NCBI GenBank assembly: GCA_023395695.1 | Contig: JAEWYJ010000029.1 | Span: 1 to 14,784 of the forward strand | Origin: Bacillota bacterium | GTDB taxonomy: Bacteria; Bacillota; Clostridia; Oscillospirales; Ruminococcaceae | Direction: 5' to 3' | DNA length: 14,784 bases | Shown here: one piece after another, positions 14,598-14,784 of the stretch | Numbering within the stretch: the first letter of the stretch is position 1 | Layout: each line of letters starts with the position of its first letter | Made by a program: the position numbers and the translations under genes | The notes under the pieces: generated by a model | What the model was told of the DNA's origin: nothing | Database searches by the model: none | Seen by the model: the letters and a program-made list of their open reading frames with translations, nothing else

Positions 14598-14626
14598 ATT
14601 AAACCAGATTTTCAGCGTTTTTTCAA
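14598..14626 (-). promoter_or_regulatory. Promoter of the HD-GYP unit or leader RNA
   Basis: On the minus strand TTGAAA (14626-14621) is followed after exactly 17 bases by TTTAAT (14603-14598), each five of six matches to the sigma-70 consensus, in an AT-rich region. Transcription would start near 14591, leaving an untranslated leader of about 290 nt before the HD-GYP start codon. Confidence 0.6.
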
Positions 14627-14679
14627 GCAGTCTTGCTATGATAAGGCAGAAAATATAGCACATTATGCTTAAAAGCAAA

Positions 14680-14715
14680 AAAACGCCCTGAGCCGCCGTC
14701 GATTCAGGGCGTTTT
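14680..14715 (-). terminator. Strong Rho-independent terminator, likely bidirectional
   Basis: A perfect 12-bp stem (AAAACGCCCTGA at 14680-14691 with TCAGGGCGTTTT at 14704-14715) encloses a 12-nt loop. On the minus strand it runs into TTTTTTTGCTTTT, an excellent terminator tail; on the plus strand only TTTT follows. It should end a minus-strand gene to the right of the window and insulate the HD-GYP promoter. In bases 14716-14784 I see no supported gene. One minus-strand frame ends at a TAA at 14759-14761 and could be the last codons of that neighbour, but this is too short to call. Confidence 0.85.
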
Positions 14716-14784
14716 ATGGTTACAGTCAAACCGTTTGGGCAGGCTTGACCCTTTGCGTTTATTTTTCGCCTCGCGGTGTTGTCG

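Noticed and set aside
14361..14729. 122-codon open frame on the minus strand at the right end
   Set aside because: It starts before the terminator stem and runs through terminator, promoter and the structured leader. The predicted product has no family features.
14503..14750. Direct repeats CAGGCTTGACC (14503-14513 and 14740-14750) and AAGCATAATG (14585-14594 and 14661-14670)
   Set aside because: Matches of 10-11 bases are expected by chance in a window of this size, and they show no regular spacing or element boundaries.
1..14784. CRISPR arrays, tRNA or rRNA genes, insertion sequences or prophage genes
   Set aside because: No regularly spaced repeats, cloverleaf, rRNA core sequences, transposase, integrase or phage proteins were seen on either strand.

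Overview
The window carries a nearly complete anaerobic (early-cobalt-insertion) adenosylcobalamin pathway, all on the minus strand, so genes are read from high to low coordinates. CbiD and CbiG are present and the aerobic enzymes CobG, CobN and CobF are absent. Strong GGAGG-type ribosome binding sites, frequent TTG/GTG starts, a GC-rich composition, the fused CbiE-CbiT and an HD-GYP protein with no sensor domain suggest an anaerobic Firmicute of the Clostridia (Oscillospirales-like). This assignment is inference from style and gene content; no 16S or other marker is present.

Layout from right to left. A strong minus-strand terminator (14680-14715) closes a gene lying outside the window. A promoter (14598-14626) then drives a ~290-nt leader with a long imperfect-helix fold resembling 6S RNA, followed by an HD-GYP phosphodiesterase gene (13178-14302). 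A terminator palindrome (13043-13068) overlaps the likely promoter of the cobalamin operon. A ~135-nt leader with a GC-rich hairpin, but no recognisable B12 box, precedes cbiD. The block cbiD-cbiL-cbiF-cbiG-cbiH-cbiJ (12891-7779) is tightly packed. A 305-bp non-coding spacer (7474-7778) contains several inverted repeats and a good candidate internal promoter. The second block is cbiET-cbiA-cobT-cobU-cobS-short cobU-like-cbiB-cobD (7473-158). A terminator-like hairpin follows cobD, and a ribosome binding site at the extreme left edge announces another minus-strand gene outside the window.

How the genes work together. CbiL, CbiH, CbiF, CbiG, CbiD, CbiJ, CbiE and CbiT methylate, contract, reduce and decarboxylate the cobalt-corrinoid ring. 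CbiA amidates the a and c side chains. CobD makes aminopropanol phosphate and CbiB attaches the arm. CobU activates cobinamide to GDP-cobinamide, CobT makes the alpha-ribazole-type lower-ligand nucleotide and CobS joins the two. Cobaltochelatase, CbiC, the cobyric acid synthase CbiP, the corrinoid adenosyltransferase and CobC are not in the window.

The most interesting points are: two CobU-family proteins with complementary losses of conserved motifs; a structured intra-operon spacer with its own promoter; the absence of a recognisable cobalamin riboswitch; and a 6S-like structured RNA candidate upstream of the HD-GYP gene.
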